The notes under the pieces: generated by a model
The model's database searches: none
What the model was told of the DNA's origin: nothing
What the model saw: the letters and a program-made list of their open reading frames with translations, nothing else
Program-made: the position numbers and the translations under genes
Source: Blasia pusilla
Taxonomy: Eukaryota > Marchantiophyta > Marchantiopsida > Blasiales
Assembly: GCA_050084515.1 (NCBI GenBank)
Contig: CM114274.1
Coordinates: forward strand, 38,130,001-38,194,000
DNA: 64,000 nt
Reading direction: 5' to 3'
Shown: one piece after another, positions 47,300 to 61,200 of the stretch
How the letters are laid out: the number at the start of each line of letters is the position of its first letter
How positions within the stretch are numbered: the stretch's first letter is position 1

Positions 47300-49448
47300 A
47301 TTTGATATATCCCGTTTAATATATATATATCCAACATTCTATTTCTTTTTAATAATTGAGTACTTTTTTTTTATTTTTATATGGGTGCCCTTGTGGTTAG
47401 AAATGTCGTCAATTATTATTATTTACAATTTATTTTGGTCCATAATCTTCTTGATGTATGATATATGTTGTCTATTAAAGTTTGAAAATTTATGAAAATT
47501 TTTATTTTGTAGATATAATGAGTAGTTTCTGAAATTTAATTTCTACAGGCGTTTATTGGCCGTTAAAATTTTCAACTAGTAATTTATTTTATATTATTAT
47601 GCCTTTTGATTTTTTTTGTCATATCTATTGGGATGATACATGTCATCTAGAAAAACTTTCTTGGATAGTAAGAAATATTCAGACCGTGCAACGCGATTTT
47701 ACCATGAATGGAGGTCATATTATTGTGTGAAGTGTACTAATATATTCAAGAAGTCACTTGAAGAAGTATCTTTTCATGAGTGGTAAATTGACACAAGCCA
47801 CCTTTTATTTCATTTAGAAGATGACTTCCCTCACAAAGTAACCCCCTCCTCTTCAAATAGTAGTCTAGATGAGTAAATCCAAACTTTTACGAAGTAATTT
47901 AGTTATATATAATAAGTGACAAGGCTTAAGGACAAGAAAGTCTTCATTTTGAAAAGTTTTTCTCTCAAGAATTTAATTATATTATATTTATACTGACGAG
48001 AAATAGGTCATTCCTCTTGTAAGAAGACCCTATATGCATAATATTTTTTAAAGGACTTCGTGGGCTAATTCACATGGTGACATAGTTTCTAGCTGTAGTA
48101 CCACAATGTAAGAATTAAACCAGTCCGGGGATCTTTCCACACCCCTTCATTAAGGCATTTGAATGTTAAAAATAAAATTTTTTGGTTTTTTTTTATTAAA
48201 TTTTTGTATGAGAATGGATTCTATTGAAAGGGGTGTTGTGGCACACCTACAAAATGTTATTTAAAAAGATTATTATATTTGGGGTTGTAAAAAAATAATT
48301 CAAGAAATCCTAAAATAACTTCTTTTCCCCTAAACTTGGAATATGATTCTTTATCTTATTTGGTTTGTTACAATCCGCCGTGACCAAAATATTCAAGAGT
48401 TGGCGAGGACCTTTAAGTATCCCTACTCTCCAAACAATTTTGATCAAGTTAGACAATTATGATGGCCCTAAGAATCCATTTTTTTAGTTATTTTTATATC
48501 TTCATACTTTGCGCCTACGAGTGTTAAGAATTTGAGTTCCTTCTAAATTCAACTTGGAGACGTTCAAATTTAAAATTTTAAAATCTTATGAAAACTAAGA
48601 GTTAAGAAAATCGAGTCCTTTTCTTAAAGAAAGAACCCCGTATTTCTTTTAGAAAATCCATTTAGTTCTCTATTTCTCAAGATAAAAGCCTGATTTGGTA
48701 CAAAAGCTTTCTCCTACTCATTTGAGTTTCTTAGCATTTTCCAAATATTCCAAAATTATTATATAAGTCAATTTTGATCTTAAATTTTTAAAGAGACCAT
48801 AATGACTAAATGAACATCCTCATAGTAGAGGATGAATTGTGACAACTTCATTGATATTGTTACCTTTATCATCCATTCAAGATAAACTGAACCCATTCCC
48901 AAGTTTTTGGGAGAGAGCAATTTATTTCATATCTTAGAGTGGCTAAAGCTTGGTGTTGCTATTAGAAGTCCTCTATATGGATTCTAACTAATTTGTGTTA
49001 AGAAAAAATCATAGAAAAAATGAGGAGGTCCTCTTTCTTATTGTCATGAACATGCACCATAATCTCAATAGATTATGCGCTCATGTATCCAATTACCTAT
49101 TAAAATTTACAATAAACTATTATTCTCCCAACAAGATACCTCCCTATGTATCCTATTTAGATTTATCATAAATTTTCCTAATTAAGAGGTGATTAAATTA
49201 TTTACAAGGCTAGGGACTTTATTTTATCGTATATTATGTTTAATTATATGTATCATTTCAACTATCATATGGTACATACCATATAAATTAAGAAGCTTAG
49301 AAGTGTCAACTTCGATTTTTTCAAATCCTCCTTTTTGGTCGAAATTTTTAAGCATCTTTACGACTAAATTCTAAGAGAAATTTTTCTCTCATTTAATTTG
49401 AAATAATAATATTGTGTGAGGATTATTTCCTTTTGGGATAATACTTAG

Positions 49449-49499
<51 letters not shown>

Positions 49500-49860
49500 A
49501 TCTTATGTTTATAGACATAAATTGGTAAATTGCTAACAACTTTACAAAGATATTTTCTAGAGATGAGTTTCAGATGAATAGGTGTAAGAGGTAGATATAG
49601 ATATAATCCATTGAAAAATAATATTCAAGAATGAATTATAGTCGAGCTCATAACACACATAAATTACTATATTTGGCTCTTTATGAAGCATGTTAGTTTT
49701 ATTAAGATAGATCAATTAGCCACACAATTTATGAACTAAAATTATATAATAATTGTTAATTAGAGTGGTTGGTTAGTGTTAGGAATTCTTTTGCATATCC
49801 TATAATATGAGAAGAAGGGTCACATCCTTGGAGAAGCCAAAAACTTGGGAGGTGTTTGAA
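47300..49860. other. AT-rich intergenic DNA with a (GA)21 microsatellite
   Basis: No recognisable gene. A pure GA repeat lies at 49,455-49,496. Only one short frame (61 codons) appears in the second half, hydrophobic and compositional. Confidence 0.55.
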
Positions 49861-49861
49861 T

Positions 49862-50705
49862 CTTCTGTAAGGCAAGAAGGTGACTAGAAGTAGATGGATA
49901 TTTTAGCTGAACTAAATTTCAAATGGAAACGAAAAAATGGATAAGGCCATATTAGTAGCCAAGGCATATACATAACAATACGGTTAGGTCAATGATTAGA
50001 CATTCATCTATATACCCAAGATAACGATAATAAAAATTCTTGTAATATCAACAATTACCAAAGGATGGAAAATGGGTTAGATGGGCTTCAAGAATGCATT
50101 TCTAAATGGAGACTTGAAAAATGAAGTCTACATAGTCCACGTCATGATTTTTATATATATATATATATATAATGAAATATAAATGAAATGAAATGACAGA
50201 CATAGGATAGTTCAAGTACTATCTTGATCTAGACTTCTTCAAGGATAAAGATAATCCATAACCACTTAGATATCATTATATTCTTGATAAGCTTTCTCAA
50301 TTCAACATGATAAGATGCAAGTCAATCTTGATGCTATTGAACATGAGTGTAAAAGCTACGAGCATTTGAAGATGCTGAGATAATGAGTTCCAAAAATATC
50401 GTGTTGTGGTTAAGATATTGTTCTATTTAACTTTCATTAAGTTGAATTGTAATTTTATTATTGGTTTAATAAATTGATAATTCAATTTTTGTTGTCATTT
50501 CTTCATGCAAGGTCATAATGCACATTGAGGTGCATTATGATTTCATTAGAGAAAAAGTCTTTCTAGATGAGTAGAGCTTATACATATAACCATTGATCAA
50601 TAATCGCCCAACATCTTCACCGATGTATTATCAAAAGATAAGTTTGATTTCTCTATATTCCATTAAGATATAAAAGAAATAGGGTTGAGCTTGAGGGGGA
50701 TTAAA
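49862..50705 (+). mobile_element. Ty1/copia retrotransposon remnant (RT to RNase H)
   Basis: At 50,057-50,140 the frame reads TKGWKM then MGFKNAFLNGDLKNEVYI. This is the copia RT block normally seen as QMDVKTAFLNG-L-E-IYM. About 450 bp later, frames near 50,536-50,690 give HYDFIREKVF, NIFTDVLSKDKFDF and GLSLRG, matching the end of copia RNase H. The sequence between is AT-rich and carries a (TA)n tract at about 50,152-50,170. It is highly decayed and much of RT is deleted. No LTR was found. Confidence 0.7.
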
Positions 50706-51387
50706 GATATATCTCCAAGCTCAAGATAACTCATCAACTTTAGCACAATGATATTTACAATGGCAAGCAAAAAGTAACATGTGCATGTTCAAGTGATGTA
50801 TTCTCATCTTGGTGATGTTGTGTGGACTCTGGAGCAAGTATTTATTGTCCCTAACTTTATATGGAGAGGGGCACAAGACTCTCTTTATGCACATCCTCAT
50901 TCTTATTAAAAAAAAAAACATTTTCTCACATTTAAAAAGTATATGAGAGAAACGAGTTTATTTTCATCCAACTACCCATCATTTAGAAAGAAACATAGGA
51001 ATTTTTTTATTTATAACATATATTTATATATAATTTAATTAAAAGATTAGGTTTAATAAGAGAGGTAATCTTAGTCATGGTATATGATCTTGCTCCTTAC
51101 ATGTTATAATCAAATCCTACTATCAATTCATCTTGTAATTCAAGTCATATACTTTGGTTGCATGAAATGTGGTGAAACGTGCAACTTAGTTGCATGTTTC
51201 ATAGCAAAAAAAAGATTTCATGATTATAAAATTCTATATCAATTTGAATCATAAATTTACACTTCATGAAAAATATTTTTCTTCAACATACCTCTACCTT
51301 TATATGCTACTAACAATAAATTTGGATCAATCTTCGAATGCAATGGAGCAAAAGCGACCGACTCACAAAAGACACCGCGCTACATAT

Positions 51388-51533
51388 GCATCTTACTAGT
51401 AAACTTTATGCACATTCCTACCCAATTAGGTTACTAGTGAACTATTCACATTATCTAATTAGGTTACCAGCGAATTGTATGCACTACCTAATTAGGCTAC
51501 CAAGGAACTCTATGCACATTCATGTGTAATTAG
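51388..51533 (+). repeat. Degenerate minisatellite, about 36-bp unit, four copies
   Basis: The words TAATTAGG and TTAC(T/C)AG(T/C)GAACT recur four times at intervals of about 34-38 bp, each unit also holding a variant of ATGCACATTC. The frame across it repeats IRLP(A/R)N-like peptides, but this follows from the repeat. The array directly follows a 50-bp segment (51,338-51,388) with a diverged copy at 52,680. Confidence 0.75.
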
Positions 51534-51589
51534 GACAAGGAAGAAAGAAGCATTCCATATTACAAGAAGCAAAAATTATTACCCACACC

Positions 51590-51800
51590 AGAAAATACAA
51601 AACTAGGAAAATGTGGTGAGCTTTTCCCATGGGCCCCGCCATGGAAGGCCATAGATAGCCAACACCTTGCACTTATTGCGAGACCGGGCAGCTTGAACGC
51701 AGGCAGGCAAGTAAGAGGTGAGTGGCTAAAGGAAGCACCCAAGCTAGTTCGTACCTGGGTCTCTGCGCCCACAGCCGACTTCTGCGAGCGCAGAGACTAG
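51590..51800. other. GC-rich patch with a 10-bp hairpin
   Basis: An isolated GC-rich patch in AT-rich surroundings. GTCTCTGCGC (51,759-51,768) and GCGCAGAGAC (51,788-51,797) form a perfect 10-bp stem. AGTTCGTACC at about 51,747 weakly resembles a tRNA B box, but no A box lies at the proper spacing, so I do not call a tRNA or SINE. Confidence 0.35.
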
Positions 51801-52139
51801 CCCACTAGCCTAACAACATTCTACGATATTATGTGGTAGGTTTTGTTATTTAATTGTGAAATTTTGTTTAAATCACGTGCCCGGATTTCCTACCTGCTAA
51901 AGCATGCTGGTGATTACGAGAGATAGATAAACTTCAATAAAAACGATTGATGGAAGACCCACCATAGATACAAAGGAGGGGGCATAGAAAGCCAAAAACC
52001 TGCGAGCCAAAACCGGCCCTAAAAAAAAAAGGGTTTGGTATGTAACGGGCCTTCCCCTTATAAACCAAACTCACCAACAATGGGCGTAAAGTGGCCGGGG
52101 TAAAGCATAAACGAGATTAGTGTGTGCATAATGAAAAGC

Positions 52140-53210
52140 AAGACGAATTTGAATTCATGAGCAAACGGAGGAGTTTATTTATTGGCGATGGCGCTCTCGA
52201 GAATTCGAACTATTGGTGGCGATGGCGGAAGAGCTGTTGGTGGCTACAATAAGTTTGTACAATGACGGCACGCGCAGGAGTGTGATGTTGATTGTATATT
52301 TGGGAGAAAGTTGGCACTGAGAGAGGTTCTGTCATCAATGCGTACGACGTAGCCCTAGCGTTGCGCAGAAATGGAAGAAAAGGATCACATGCGCTTTGGA
52401 TTGAAATAGGCCAGTCAGTCAATGCGCGTCTGGAAATGGTTGAAATCGGGGAGTTGACAATCTTGAGGTTTCGTGCGTATGGTGTCAATGGCGGTTGAGA
52501 TCGCGAAAATCCACCGACGGACGAACGAGTTGTGTCGTCGTCCGCTTTCTAAGAGCTTGCTACTGTAGATTTGACGCATTCGATCGTCCTGAAATGTCCA
52601 CCCGCTCTCGGCAGAGCTGTGGAGATACAGAGTTGTATTTGTGGAAAGATCGTCTTACTTCCATGGTCAAACTTCGTCTGCGATGGAGCGAAACGGATTG
52701 ACTAACGAAAGACGCTGCGCTACATTCGCAGGCCATGTCGGTCGGGAGCATCAAGACTTTGTTTTCGACGTCGCCCGCGGAAGCAAGGTATCGGCGATTC
52801 CGCGTGCCTGCACTTTGGCGAGAGCGGACGACGACCGAATCTTCTCCTCCACCTTTATGATGCCGCTCCCGTGTGCGCTTTCGTTTCATCTGGTTGTTGA
52901 CAAATCTGGCGATCGATGCGACCGCGCATCCGCTCTCGAATGCAGGCATTCCTCTGTTACTATTTTCAACAGAACAATTCCTCATTCCTCTCGAGCGCTT
53001 CTCTTGCAATGGGCCGTCCGCGATTGCTGTTCGAGTCGAGTCGTACTCATCGCGCGGGACTGTGACAATTTCTCGGTCGTATTTCCACAAACTTACGTCG
53101 TTTCCCTCAAATCTTCCTCACATTGCAGCACCGTTTCAACTTCTTCCTTCTTTTATGTCTTGCCATTGTTGCCATGTCAGATTCTTTGTGTTTGGGTGTG
53201 CATACTCACA
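52140..53210. other. GC-moderate region with unrecognised overlapping frames
   Basis: The plus frame 52,641-53,222 (193 codons) and the minus frame 52,560-53,090 (176 codons) overlap almost entirely, so at most one is coding. Neither has a recognisable motif. The tail of the plus frame is Ser/Cys/Phe-rich. A host first exon, a captured fragment or a noncoding promoter are all possible. Confidence 0.25.
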
Positions 53211-53453
53211 CTCTTTCCTTGACTTCTTGTCTTTGATTTATTGTCTTTCTTGGAAAGGTGTCAGGCTTCTTTGAGTTTGTGTGTGCATACTCACACCAAG
53301 GATTTAACGTTCTAATTCTTCTTACTCCTTTTTTGAGTCAAATTGTGTGCGGAAAAGGCGCTAATTGATCAACAGCGAACGCTTATTGATCAATTACCTG
53401 ACCCTCTTTCCTTGACTTCTTGTCTTTGATTTATTGTCTTTCTTGGAAAGGTG
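53211..53453. repeat. Two identical 50-bp direct repeats
   Basis: The 50-bp stretch beginning CTCTTTCCTTGACTTCTTGT at 53,211-53,260 recurs without change at 53,404-53,453. GTGTGCATACTCACAC is likewise found before the first copy and again at about 53,280-53,295. The following word GCATTCCT-TGTTACTATTTT also matches 52,945-52,970. A nested local duplication is likely. Confidence 0.9.
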
Positions 53454-53699
53454 CAAGGATTGCAAGGCATTCCTATGTTACTATTTTTGTGCTTGTACAA
53501 CATTAGGTCTCGGAGACTTTTTCAGTGTTCCAGATATGTCTTCCTTCGTATGTATTCTTCCTCGTCGATGAAAATTATATTTCTGGATTTTTTTGGTCTT
53601 CTACGTGAAATTGGTTTTAAGGAACAAGATTATTTTGTTTATCACTTACTGCAACTCGAATCTTTCTGTTCTTAACAAAGAACAGAAACTTCTATTAAT

Positions 53700-56600
53700 T
53701 AAGAATTATGTAGATCTTTTTACTGAAGTTTTCAATTGTTGAAAATACACCTCTTTCACTTTTTTTCCCATTTACAAAAATTCAAACTTTAAAATATGCA
53801 ATTTCCACTTTCTAAAACTTATCACTCTTATTAAAAGTTCAGCTAACCTGGTGTATTGCAATTAGTGTGATGGGGTCTATACAATCCGAATAGGTTCACA
53901 ATACCAACTTTAAAGTTGGAACTACATGTTTCTACATGTCACACTGTAGGCTCTCTAAGTGTGAGTGCATGTCCAATGTGAAGGCGATGAAGAGTGTGGG
54001 CCACGCTTAAACATTTCTTTTGAGTCCGTCTGTCTCTTACCCCCATTTAGTTTAGTGTGCGATCCCGTCATGTCCCTTTGGAATTTCGTCGTGTTCGGAT
54101 GCTTTCCCTTGGAACGGAGGCCTTCTCCATGGAGTTCATCTCATACCAACTTATGAGTTAAGTTATACAAAATAAACTACATCCGGATCCATAGTGTAAT
54201 TTTTAAAAATGTCAATTTCAGTTTAATTGTAAATGTGAAAATATCTTTGAGGTCATGGGTTGAAAAGCTAAAAAAAAGTAGTGAAAAAAATAAAACCACA
54301 TACAATAATATTAATACAAAGGTGTTCAATTATTGGCATTGAACAACAACACATATTAAATACTAAGGCTGCATATGATAAACCATATACACGGTGCTAT
54401 TATTATAATAGCTTATTCTATTTAGAGTGCGAAATTCCATAATAGCTAACCCGATACAAAGTGCAATGATTTTTGCTAACTATTGCTAACCCAATTTAGA
54501 ATGCAATGACGGGCTATAGAGGAAGGAAGAGGGAAGAGGAAGATGGACTAAAGGATTCAATACAAAAAGTCAAGTTTGTTCGATATACAAGAGTCAATAC
54601 AAACCCGTGCAATTATGACACATTAATACGGCCAATACATAGTGACAACTCACACATTGAAAGCCTAACCTTAGAAGTTGTTCCTCCAATAATATTTCTC
54701 CACATCAAAAGTATTTTGATTCATTGGAGGATTCTAGTGCGATTGGAAAAAAGATTGTGTTATGCACGCACATGACAATAACCGCAAAATACGGGCTCTA
54801 AGCTAAGGTCGTTGTAAAAATACATGCTTAAAATATTTATCTTGAATAAATTTTATTTCACTTCAAATTTTTTTCTCGAACACTCCTTAAATTTTTCAAA
54901 AAAAACCTTTTTCTTCACAAAGCATTTATGAGAAAATAGTTCCTTATTACACATCAATTTGCTCATAAATGCTTTAATAAAATTGGGAGTAAGTAATATG
55001 AGAACCAAAGTTTACGAGAAAATTTGAATTAAAAAGAGTTTAGAAAATATTAATGACAAAACTATTATGAGAGAAAATTTTAATTTAAGTGAAAAATAAT
55101 AATGAGGTAACTTTGGAAAGAGTAGTGAAAAACTAACAAGACTAATTGTGGCACTTTGATCAGAAATTATAATAATTAAAATTCCTACATAAAGACTTAA
55201 AGATTTCATCCAAAGACTTAAAACCCCACAGAAATTTCAGAAATTACAATAATTAAAATTCCTATTTGAACAAAATCTAAACATGTGTGGTTCATATTTA
55301 ATTTAACATTCTAAAGTTGATATTAGTATAGATCAAGATCTATGAGAATTATAAAATTTATGTCTTTTTTGTATTTCACGATTTAGTTTAAACGATATTT
55401 TGATCTTTATGTTTGAATAAAAAGCTATTAATATTTACATATTATGGCAATCGCCTTGTCAAAGGTGGCATGTTATGTCATTCCAAACCTATAACATTAC
55501 AAACTTGTCAATCCATGGAACCCCAACTTGATTTCCAAGTATGTGACCTATCCTTGAATAGTTGATTGGAATCTATGTGGAGGGCTTAAAATAGCATTCA
55601 GTATATTTATAATAAATAGACAAATAGAAATTATTTATTTATCTATTTTCTTAAAATAGCATTTACTTAATTATCCTTATTATGAATCCCAAATGGGTTT
55701 GGACATCCACTTTGAACACCCTAAACGCTGCACCTAAATTACCACGCAAAAGTTCAGTGGCACCATAAATTTCGAGATACTTAACACCGTTCCCCATTTT
55801 TAGTTTCCATTCACTCCACATCTTCATTACAAGTGTGATTGGTTATGGAAGTGTCTTGTAAGGAATACGTACAAGTAATAAAGACCTCATAATAAAATGG
55901 TCGTTTTTTTTGGTTTTTTCTTATTCCTTAAAGGTTGCCCATAAAATGTTTAGATGAAATCAAGCCATGAGGTTTGGGTCCATTTTGAAACCTAATATCA
56001 CGTGGGGAAACCTAAAGAACCATAGATTCAGGCTGCTACGACATTCATGTAGTCAATTGGACACACCTCAAGTAAGCCACATGGGTATTGGACAATCATG
56101 TGCTATATCCTATTTTTCTGAACGATTATCTTCTACTCCAAACTTGACTAGAAATAAACATTACAACTATTACTACAATTTTCCAATAGTATGCATAACT
56201 TTTTACCACGAACTCTAATTTCCATCTTTCAAAAAATATTTCTGGATAACTGCCTTGGAACAAAAGTTCGCCAATGATTATGTGAACGACCGTAATCCTC
56301 AAGATTGTGCACCCAATTTCAATGACAAACTCGTAGAATTACTTCCACCAATTTCCTTGAGGAAAAGTTCACATGTCAAACTTTAAGACAAATATCATAA
56401 TCCCCAGCTTAACATGAGAGGAACCCCCACATCAGAACCCCCACTATGAAAGTTTGCAGGAGTCACCTACCAACCAATGTTGAAAGGTAGATCAAGAACA
56501 GGCATGTGGGAGGAGCATTGGAAAATATGCAAATTTTGTAGATGGCCTCCATTCGGGAGCTTTGAGCCAAGTTCCATTCAGGCAATCCCTCTAGTTGTTT

Positions 56601-57700
56601 CCATACCTGCAATGAATTATCCAGGTACAAGTACCTGCTGCACATTTGGCGGAAGAAGTACAAGACTCTTGAGCTCGTCAATAAATACATGGTCAGTGCA
56701 TATTTGGGTAGTGTATCCACCTCGGAAGGGACACCCATTCCCTGATGTAGGTGGTATTGTCAAAAAATTCTTCGCGGCTAAATACCAGTAAATTTCAACC
56801 TGCACACAACTGACACTAAGAGCTCTTCATTTTTCACTCCTAAATCCCCAAATGAAATTGGCTGCATGTACATAACTTCCATGATGGGATGGCTTACTAA
56901 TGATACCTAGGGTATGGATTCTTCATTTCCAAACCTAGGTCAACCAGATACCAACCATTGCATGCTCATTGCCCCCTGAAGATATTAGAAGGCTTGGTGT
57001 ATAACTATTTCATGAAGTTGGCATTACACTAAGATATAACATTGAAACAATACAATCAAAATACCACGCAAAACCATTAGTGTTGGCACTCAAGTACAAC
57101 AACTGAGATCAGACTCTTGAACTGAGGACGACCAAGTTCAAGAGAACACAACGAGTTGGAGTTGCAGGCTCTATGTCAACAGGCCTGGAAGGCCCAACCA
57201 TTCATTATCTACAAGAAGTTGAGGAAATTTACGTTTCATCATCTAGTCATGTGGACTGTGCCATACCACATTCCACACATACAGTTTGCCAAGAGCATTT
57301 ACATGAAAACCAAGTCGTAGTATATGGCCACCGAGGGCAGTTCTCAATGGCTAGTTGGGTACATACATGATGGCATGTACCAGTAGTTTGTATTTGTCGA
57401 ACATGACTGAACTGAGTCTACATGATGGACCAGCTTTACAGATATTGCCAGCTGCAGGTGTACATAGTCGTTATCCAGGATGAATGGATTATACTGGGAA
57501 AACGACAGGCATCTGATTCAGTGACTCCAACTACGCTGAAATGACAAGATCTTGCAACTCTATCCTGACAGAAGCCTAGAATGCTTCTATCTGTCATCAG
57601 TGTGGAAATCAGGGTATTCACAAGCTAGAAAGACAGGTTCAGATCTCTTTAATAGCCAGACACACTAGATTTTATTCTTTGAAGACACCAGGCTCCAAAG
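53700..57700. other. AT-rich DNA without a recognised gene
   Basis: No motif was recognised in either strand. Frames up to 104 codons (56,477-56,791 plus; 56,463-56,738 minus) overlap each other and resemble no family. The composition becomes slightly less AT-rich from about 56,400 towards the gene on the right. Confidence 0.45.
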
Positions 57701-58292
57701 CACTCCTTGCCTTCATCCTATACACGAACATGTACCGGAAAGGATCATCAGGAGCTTGGTTGCTTGTGGGCAGACAAAATCATGTCCCCACATTTCTGAT
57801 AACAGGTACTGCCATGACTGGAAGTAGCAGGAGGTGGACAAGCACTTAAAAACTGACCACAGTTGGGACCTTGCAAACCTACCAGAATACGAGCCCTGTT
57901 CATCTGTTAAATAGAAAGCTCCAGCAGTATCCTCCACATATGATCGTAGGGTTGTCTTCTTGTGAGAGATCACAATCCAGACCCCCCTTGTCTCAATTGG
58001 AGACCCTTTTACACCCTTTCAATACCCACTTGCATGATCCTGTTTGGGTTTCATTCCACCATTGGCTGACAATTAGGGGCATCTCCTTGAGGATTCAGGC
58101 GACGACGATCAAGCCCTCCTCTCATGGGTGATGATGGAATGGTGTTCGATCTCTGGAATACTAGTTACCAGGTTTGCAAACTGGTCAGCAAGTACAAAAA
58201 GGGTCCCTCCTTTTTGCTCTGCGCAAGGAAAAGCAGCATTTCACAGCTTGAATTCAGGAGCCAAAAATTTGTGAAGGTCCGCAATGTTTGTG

Positions 58293-61200
58293 CTATGGAG
58301 TCACACACAAAGTGGTTTTAGCCGCCTTCCGTGCTGCTTTGAGTTCTCTCTTGTGTTGCCGCTTCTCTGAAAGATGACAAGACACTACCTCAGGTATGTA
58401 TCCTCAGAATATGCATACTGATTGCCTTGCCTCTGCGTTAGTAAAGCAGGCTCAGCAAACAGGTACTGGTCTTTGCGAATATACTCAACAAATTGCGTGA
58501 AAAGAACCCAATAAACCCTAAAGACAAGAAAAAATGCCTTTAAGAGCTATTCCAACTTACTGTCTCTCCGACGAGCTTCTGGCTGAGGAAAGAACTTTGC
58601 CCATTCATCACTGACAACAAATTGATGAGCCTCCTCTCCATTGTCATGATCCTCGACTTCTTCATCTCTTTCCACAAAAAAGAAGACACTATGAGCAATT
58701 AAAACCCAATGCAATAGCAATGGAAGAAGAATTCAGCAGTTGCAATATCTTGAAAACAACATCAATATGGTGGCAAACATACAGGTGAATCACAATGATA
58801 AAAAAATTCCAGCACAACCAATGGTCTTGGATTGTTCCAGCTCAACAAAACATTCTAAACTATTTATGGCATCACATGCTTAATTGTTCTAACTGGTTCA
58901 TAAACCATCAAATACTTTGGCTTGCAGTCAACACCAGAGAATCGTTTAAATGTGTGGAATAATTTTAAAATCGGACGTTAGGAGCTTTAAAGAATAAAAT
59001 CATTATGGAATGAGCCAGGTACTTCAAGAAAACAAAGAATAGGAACTGTAATCGTAAAGTAGAGCCTGTCAAAGCTTTGTCCAGAAAGAGTATGAATGAA
59101 TGAATGCACAATCTGATGTATTGCCCACGGGATCTAAATGAATAAGCATAGATCCATGCTAAGGCCATAGATAAATTTATCAAAAGGGTCTGACCAAGCA
59201 TGTTTGGAATTTGGAGATAAGATGTAATGGCATCTTATTCTGTCACATATTCACACCTCTCTGCTGGTGCATTGGGTTGACAGATCCTCTATTAGTGAAC
59301 AAGTGAGGAGCCAGAGGTGTGCACCTCTGAAGGCATGAGGCACCACATCCATGGATACACAAGTACCCTGGGAATTGACCCATTACCACTCCAGATACTG
59401 CACCACCTGCTTTGAGGAGAATGAACCAATTTCTTGTTCCCAGGGGTCTGAGAGGGCGAGGGAATTCGGAATAATAACCTTGGCATTAGTTGGTGTCCCT
59501 TGATCATGTTAGACAGGTGAAAGGACAAGAAGACAGCAAACTATTTATAGATGTTTGATTCTGGTGTACATGAAAGTGGTTTCTACTGGACTTAAAGCAA
59601 TCACTCAGAGCAGCACACTGGAGTTAAAGGAAATTCTTTCTAATACTCTTCTTCAAATTTTAGAGTTTGTCCTCGTCCAGCACCTTTCATTACAACATGA
59701 GACTCCTAACAGGATGTGGCCAGAAGACAACAAGTACCTTTATCTCTGTTGCTACCTGTTTCCAATGCAAGGTGTCTGATGGGACAACTCGTGCACGTCC
59801 ATTCTTTGAGAAACACACAGCCAATGAAAAGATCTCACTTGGGGGTTCCATGCCCTTGACAATGATGCCTTTCCCCTACCACCTGAATCACTTGATTGGG
59901 GTGAGGTTCTGACAACCGTCACAAGAAATTGGGAATGTGTATGGCAAGCAACATCACACACCAAACCAAACCATGACAAGAAAGGTGAAGGTGATGCTCG
60001 AATTTTTTTTGAAATTGGAGACAATCAAGGTTCGAAGGGGTGGAAAGGACATGAAAAGGAAGAAAGAAAGGGATGGACTGCAACAGTCCAGAGTCAGAAT
60101 GACAATCGCACCATACAACATTGCGTTGAGAAAAGACAGCACTCCTAGTTCCAAGACTTGAAACCTTTCCATGTTCCAAGTCTGATTAGCCACATCTGAA
60201 TCTGGAAAAAGTGGCCCCAAGGTGTTACCCTGATGCCAAGTCATTGTTCATCAATTGCCATTGGTTCTTGGTGTTGGACTTGACATAAGGTCAAAAAAAG
60301 AAAATTGAATGTAACTCAAGAGGGATTGCCGCTTCTTTGCGCTTCCTCAATCATGTTCAGAAACCTTAGTTGCCCAAACACGTTCATCAGAGAATCATCA
60401 AATGTTCAGGAACGAAGGCTATATTATGGAAGGACTGATCCAAATCGGGAACCACAACTCTCTCACATCTCAACACTCTCCCTGCCCACATGTTCCAGCA
60501 TTAATCATCAATTAAGAGCAAGAGATGACTGCCTTGGCTTTTCACAGATTGACTTCTGTTCCAGATGTATGGCAGCAATCCCAGGTTTGATGCACGTAGA
60601 GTTCGAGCGCAGGGGCTGACTTTGACATCAAAAGAACGTCAACTGAATGCAGAAGCAATAGTACCCCCTAGCACGTTGATCCCATTTGGTCTTCACAGAC
60701 GTACTTCCGTTCCAGATCTATCCCATCATCATTTGAGTCCCTTAGCTTCCTCTTAAAAAGCCAGAGTATATAGTTTAGCCATAAGTGAAGTGTAGTTGGA
60801 GATCTGGCCGCCTCTCCTGGCTTGAAGAGTGGGGATTGCAACAATAGGTTATGCACCCTGTCTAAACGGTGCTATTGACTGGGATGGATAGAATGAATGA
60901 ATGAATGAATAGATTTATTGTCCACGGGGACCCCACAGGGCCATGGGACTTAGTTTTGACACTTAACAACAAATTTGGAGAGAGAGCAAGCACCAGCGAG
61001 GGCCAAAGGGGTCCTCAGAGCCAGGTGAGTGTCCCTGGTCTTCACACAACTATGCAAGAATTTAGCAATCTGAGTCTGATTCTGCCTAGTCATGAACGGG
61101 AGGACCCTGGGAGCTCGGTGAACAAAGAGATCCGGGAAGTCAAGCCTAATGTGATCGTGAAAGGTGCAGTCGAAGAGGTAGTGATGTTCATCATCAACAA

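Noticed and set aside
51700-51800. Possible tRNA gene or tRNA-derived SINE
   Set aside because: A weak B-box-like word is present but no A box at correct spacing and no cloverleaf could be drawn.
52560-53222. Overlapping 193- and 176-codon frames on opposite strands
   Set aside because: Neither has a motif and they overlap almost fully, so I did not call a gene, only described the region.
56463-56791. Kelch-like or F-box-like reading on the minus strand
   Set aside because: Only a vague W-x-x-LP pattern; no repeated kelch blade and no second frame supporting it.
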